A stretch of DNA of 64,000 nucleotides, taken from contig OX596000.1 in assembly GCA_951394045.1 (NCBI GenBank), positions 868,001 through 932,000 of the forward strand, in the 5' to 3' direction. The notes under the pieces were generated by a model. It had not been told where the DNA came from. It did no database searches and saw only the letters and a program-made list of their open reading frames with translations. Below, one piece after another: positions 59,664-64,000 of this stretch. The position numbers and the translations under genes were made by a program. Source of the DNA: Nitzschia sp. DOCU1 (taxonomy: Eukaryota > Bacillariophyta > Bacillariophyceae > Bacillariales > Bacillariaceae). How positions within the stretch are numbered: the stretch's first letter is position 1; each line of letters starts with the position of its first letter.

Positions 59664-61012
59664 CTACCACCCGTTGATGGCCTTGCGGTGGTGCTTAAAT
59701 TCTTCTTCATTGAGTGGCTTGGTAAGAATGTCCGCCGGTTGGTTGTTGGTGTCGATGGGATGGATGGTAATTAGTCCCTTGTCGACATAGGATCGAAAGT
59801 GAAACAACTTGTTGTTGAGATGCTTGGTCCTCAGGCAAAACTTGTGCGTTTTGGCAATTTCAACCGCGCCACTGTTATCTTCGAATACTCTGCAGTGAAC
59901 TTTTGGTCCTCCAGCGTTGACTGGTTATCCTCGCTCTTTCATCTCGATTAGTAGATTCATCACAGGTATTGCCTCTCGTAGTGCATATGATAAACCGGTG
60001 ATCTCGGCTTCCGTCATCAACAATGCAATCTCCGTCTGTAGAGTTGACTTCCGCGCGATCGGAATTCCACCGTAGAGTATGTAGAACCCATGTCTTGACC
60101 TTGCCATCGTTCGATCTCGTCCCGCCAACTGTGGATCATAGTTGCCCGCAAAGTCCGCATCCACATAAACTTCCAACGGTCTGCTTGGATCAGGTCACAT
60201 TATTGTACCCTCATCACGTGTTCCTTTCAAGTACCGGCCAATATTCTTCACTGCCTGCGCATGCTTCATCTTTGGTTCATGAGAGAACCTTGCACATTGG
60301 TGGACCGAGTATGCCAACTCTTTTCTTGAACCAGCGACAAGATAATGTAGCTTCCCAATGACACTTCTGTAGTCAAAGTGCTTGTCAAATGGTCGATCAT
60401 CCTCATGTCGCGATAGAATCTTGGATGATATCATTGGAGTCTCTCTGGTAGTCGTATTCCTCTGGTTCAAGTGCAAATCCTCCAAAACTTGGTCAATCAG
60501 TTTTGGTTGTGATAACTTGATTGTTCCATCGTCGTTTCAATCGATGTTGACGCCAAGAAAGTCTGTCAATGATCCCTCAACCATGATATCCAGTGCCTTG
60601 GAAATTTCTTCAACTGTCTTGTCGATCTCTCGTTGGTCTGGGCCTGCAAGTATGCTGTCGTCCATGTAGAGGACATAAATCATATTGCCCTTGTAGAATA
60701 TGCAATCGACATGCTTTGACTGCTGGAATCCCAGTTGCTCCAACTTTGACTTCAGGAATAGAAACCAGGTGCGGTCAGCATCTTTTCCTCCATAGAGGTT
60801 TTCTTGGTTCACTTGTAATACCCATTCCTTTGGATTGTCAATGCCATCCAGTGTAAACCCCTTTGGAATCTCCATGTAGAGGTCTCAAACTGCCGGGGCC
60901 TGAGGAAACGCCAGTACGTAGTCAAGCTGGACTGTCTTCCAGTTGCACAGAAGCACCAATGCCAACAACAGGCGGATTGCTGTCCATCCTGCAACCGGTG
61001 CACTACGTTGTT
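59664..61012 (-). mobile_element. Ty1/copia retrotransposon remnant: RT and RNase H with four stops
   Basis: One minus-strand frame encodes the end of a copia pol. RT begins near 61012 with PVAGWTAIRLLLAL and VQLDYVLAFPQAP, then DLYMEIPKGF, LYGGKDADRTWF and the catalytic YMDD (in VLYMDDSILAGP). RNase H follows with KLHYLVAGSRKELAYSV, VYVDADFAGNYD and NSGAVEIAKTHKF, and the end is NNQPADILTKPLNEEEF to a TAG at 59664. In-frame stops are at 60887-60885, 60539-60537 and 60197-60195 (all TGA) and at 59927-59925 (TAA). No frame change is needed. Gag, protease and integrase are absent, so it is 5'-truncated and dead. Confidence 0.88.
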
Positions 61013-62332
61013 TGTAGGATCAAAATAGTTGTGAAAATTATGACTAGCTTTAGGAATAACCTTTCTCATCATGTAAAGTTGTCTCGTAGCCTCTCATAGT
61101 TCTAGTAGGTTCGAGATGTTGACATTCATTGACAACAATCCGAAATGGAGGTCGATGCATCTTGTAGTAGACTAGCTACGACGTTCCACTAGGGTTCCTT
61201 GGGTGTTGTCAGCCACTCTGGAATAAAGTATAGTTACCTCAATGTCATCGAGGTGCCAGATCTTAGATGGCATTGACACTAGGATCTCATCGGCACATGA
61301 CTAGCTGGAATCATGCGCGATGCTTGCATCATGGTGCGACGTCACATCGTCGGTGACGTCAATAGGTAATGGGCCTTGTCCGACGATGTCCGAGACCGGC
61401 CTGGCATCCACGTCCGTGTGCGGCACTCTCGTCATGCTATGTCATCACACATGACGTCGCACATGACTAACTAGTGCCTCGCCCGGGGCCCCACGTGGGG
61501 CTTGAAATCACCCCCTTTTTGTCATCGTCGAACGTCGTCAAATCCTACCCTCCGGAGCTGAAACTCGGACCCCTTAAAGTTTACGATATGAACTTTTTTG
61601 CAGAGCTGTCCGGAGTTGCCAGAACTCAGTAGTTGTTATCCCTGCGGGGGTTAAAGTTGGCTCAATCGGCAAATTTTCGTCGCACACATGTCGCGCGTGC
61701 CAGCCTGGCCCCACGGTGCCGGCGCACATTAATTTCGTCCCGTGTTAATTTCGCTAACAAACCATAAGGCAAGTAGTAAACCCTTATAATATAGGACTAG
61801 TGAGCTAAACTAACAAAACCAATGTAACTAATCAATTAAATATGATGTTGACACATCTATTACATTGAGTGTAGAGTCGATAGATTCGATGGGTGCCAAC
61901 TCTGCAGTAGTCGACGTTTTGCCATGTGGTCAAAATATTTTCTTCCAAGCCCCACTCCTAATTATCGCGGTGATTTACCGCATGCGTGCGGTAACCAGCT
62001 ACTTCCGTCCGACGTTGCAGAGTTGGCACATACTCAATATTAGCAAAACCGTATGATATCTATTAAAACTGCACGAAGTCCGCTACCTTTCTTCTCATTT
62101 GAGCGACGAGATAATCCAGCCGGAAGGGGTCGTTTCGGTGGCTTGAATAGTGGGCCCCATTTCTAATTTACAGTGGTATACCACGTGCGCGCCTCGAGCC
62201 CCCAGGGCCCCCACGTGGGGCGTGGGGCCCGTGGGGCCCTGCCCCGCGCGAGGCACTAGACTAATAATCGTTCGAACGAGTCGACGTGTAAAGCAGTGTA
62301 CTGCACCCGCCCCCATGACGGAGGGACAGGAC
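61013..62332. other. Gene-poor region containing a TIR element; also gypsy 3' flank
   Basis: 1.3 kb. Most of it is the element at 61471-62259. The part 62260-62332 follows the gypsy pol stop and should belong to that element's 3' end, but no LTR pair can be defined here. No gene recognised. Confidence 0.45.
61471..62259. mobile_element. Terminal-inverted-repeat element (789 bp) flanked by ACTAA
   Basis: CTAGTGCCTCGCCCGGGG at 61471 is matched, with one change, by the reverse complement of the segment ending GCGAGGCACTAG at 62259. Palindromic CCCCACGTGGGG lies just inside both ends (61489-61500 and 62209-62220). The five bases ACTAA adjoin both outer ends. There is no coding frame of note. The superfamily is not identified. 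Confidence 0.6.
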
Positions 62333-64000
62333 TTAACTATGATAAGGATGTATGTTACGAATGTTCCAAGTCTGAGTAACGGCACCCTTCTGGATACGTA
62401 CTGTATCGTTGTCATTCACGGCAACTATTGGATACGGACCATCATACGGGTTAGCACCGAACTTATGTTGTTGGTCCTGCTTGATCATGATCTGTTGGCC
62501 TACGCGATACTCATACGGCAATCGCGTTTTGTTTTCTGCAGCATTGTTCTTCGCAATGCGCTGCATCTTGCGCTCACGGATGAGCTTCCAGTTTGCTTCG
62601 AAACGGGTGTTGAGAATAGCATCTCTACCGAATACTAGTTGCATCGGCGTAGCCTGTAGCGTGGTGTGGTATGTCGCGCGAACAGCGAACATCACAGCTG
62701 CCAGGATTCCATCGAGTCCGACTGTATCGTCTGAGTGCTGCAGTTCAAACGTACGAATCATGTTCCCGATAGTTTGGTGTACTCGTTTGAGTATTGCATT
62801 TGCCTGCGGATTTCTCGCAGTGATTGGGCGCGCAAGCACGCCGTAGTCTTCGCTGACCATTCGCCGGAATTCTCCCATGAACTCCATACCGTGGTCATAA
62901 ATAACCTGTTGTGGCCACGGGTATCTCGTGAACCACGTCTTTTCGGCTAATTCGGCGATACTAAAAGCCTCCTTGTTGGGCACGCGAACCATCTCGAACC
63001 AGCCAGTTGCCGGGTCAATCATGGTAAGGCACCAAAGCTCGAGTTGTTTTTGTTTACCCTTATGTCGTTCACCCTGGTTAATTGAATAAGGGCCTATTAG
63101 GTGGACACAGAGAATTTCCCAAGGTTCGCTCTCAGGTTCCTTAATTGGCAGGTGCCCGTACTTAAGGGTCTTGCGTTTTGTTAATTGGCACAACCTGCAT
63201 TTCTTGCAGATGTCGACGACATCTGTTCGCAGACCTTTCCAGTAGAAATGCTGTCGAATCATGTGCTCCGTTCGCGTCTCGCCCGGATGGCACAGTGTCT
63301 CGTGGTACCACTCAATGCATCGGCATTGGAGTGACTGCAGAATAACTATCTTACTATCTCTAACTACTAGAGGACGTTTCTTACCGCCCCCACCAAAAAC
63401 CTTTACACTATATCTACTGTCCGACGCCACCTTCTGGAGTAGCGCAGTGTCTTTGTGCTGATGACGCATAATATACTTGTACGTGAGGGGGAAGATGCCC
63501 TCTGGCAATTCGTCGCCCCCAAAGTATTCTGCAAAATTGGCCTCAGTAAAGGATTTTTCGTCCTTACCGAGTCGACTAAGAGCATCCGCTACTACATTCG
63601 TTTCACCTTTAATGTAGACTAGTTCGGGACCATACTCTTTGAGGATGAGGCGCCAATGCATAACGCATTCAGTATTAAAGTTCTTATATGTGAGATTCTT
63701 ATGGTCCGTGTAGACGCGAATCTGTTGACCCAGGAGAATCGTACGAAACTCCTTGAGTGTCTCTACACTAGCTAGTAGTAGTTCACGCTCGGTAGTGGTA
63801 TACCGTGTTTGTGCGGGATTGAGCTTGCGACTATAGAATGCGATCGGTTTGCCGTTCTGCGAGATGACTGCGCCAAGCTGCGTGTCACTCGCGTCGGTAT
63901 GTGTATCGAACGGTAAATGAAAGTTCGGGTAAGTCAGGAGAACTTCCTTACTTATTATTTTCTTCATCGTGTCAAATGCATTTTGGTGCACGCCGGTCCA
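62333..64000 (-). pseudogene. pol: Gypsy-type pol fragment: RNase H and integrase, catalytically damaged (partial)
   Basis: The frame is open from the right edge of the window to TAG-side end at 62333, so RT and everything upstream lie outside. RNase H has THTDASDTQLGAVI, FYSRKLNPAQ, TDHKNLTY and ADALSRLG. The integrase zinc finger is HPGETRTEH...CRLCQLTK. In the integrase core, CVHLIGPY has His where Asp is usual, IYDHGMEFMGEF keeps the second Asp, and NPQANAILKRVHQ has Lys where the catalytic Glu is usual. A GPY/F-like module (NPYDGPYPIVAV) follows and the end is RNIHPYHS. It is a different family from the element at 29750-34791 (clearly diverged protein). Despite a long clean frame it should not integrate. 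Confidence 0.88.

Overview
The window is nuclear DNA of a eukaryote, most likely a pennate diatom close to Phaeodactylum tricornutum. The support is short GT-AG introns (73-116 bp), one or none per gene; compact genes with 50-700 bp spacers; plastid preproteins with a signal peptide followed by an 'AAF/SSF'-like cleavage site; two gene families I know as diatom multi-copy families; and Ty3/gypsy and Ty1/copia retroelements with diatom-like features. No sequence search was run, so the species is an inference.

Layout. 1-28 kb is a dense housekeeping block: a SOUL heme-binding protein (cut by the window edge), a methyltransferase-like protein, a diatom-family protein, cytosolic ArgRS, a CRAL-TRIO protein, MnmE, an amino acid permease, an unknown plastid protein, a STRAP-like WD40 protein with an in-frame TAA, a membrane-anchored twin-CX9C (Mia40-like) protein, a SPRY protein, 40S ribosomal protein S9 in two copies, a putative thylakoid lumen protein, an SMP lipid-transfer protein, a protein with a possible Cys/His/Asp centre, and a polytopic membrane protein. 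17671-21420 is an apparently exact 1,875-bp head-to-tail duplication that copies the whole RPS9 gene and the first 99 codons of the SPRY gene.

28-35 kb holds degenerate tandem repeats and a 5.0-kb gypsy element (29750-34791) with both LTRs. It appears to have split a host reading frame. 35.6-45.5 kb is genic again: a diatom-family protein, a small Cys-rich lumen protein, a large GBF1/GNOM-type ARF-GEF, Sec63 (divergent from the ARF-GEF, both in the early secretory pathway), and an intron-containing tRNA-Gln(CUG).

45.5-64 kb is gene-poor: minisatellites, a nested palindrome, a 634-bp MITE with a 3-bp target duplication, an agmatinase-like pseudogene, a perfect-looking hairpin, two TTAA-flanked non-autonomous piggyBac-like elements, arrays of a ~19-bp GC-rich repeat in both orientations, a copia pol remnant with four in-frame stops, a 789-bp terminal-inverted-repeat element, and a gypsy pol fragment running off the right edge. 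Only two clear host genes sit here, a plastid-type alpha/beta hydrolase and an ABC1/ADCK kinase, plus one doubtful ORF. Introns were placed by hand from splice signals and reading frame and are not checked by transcripts.
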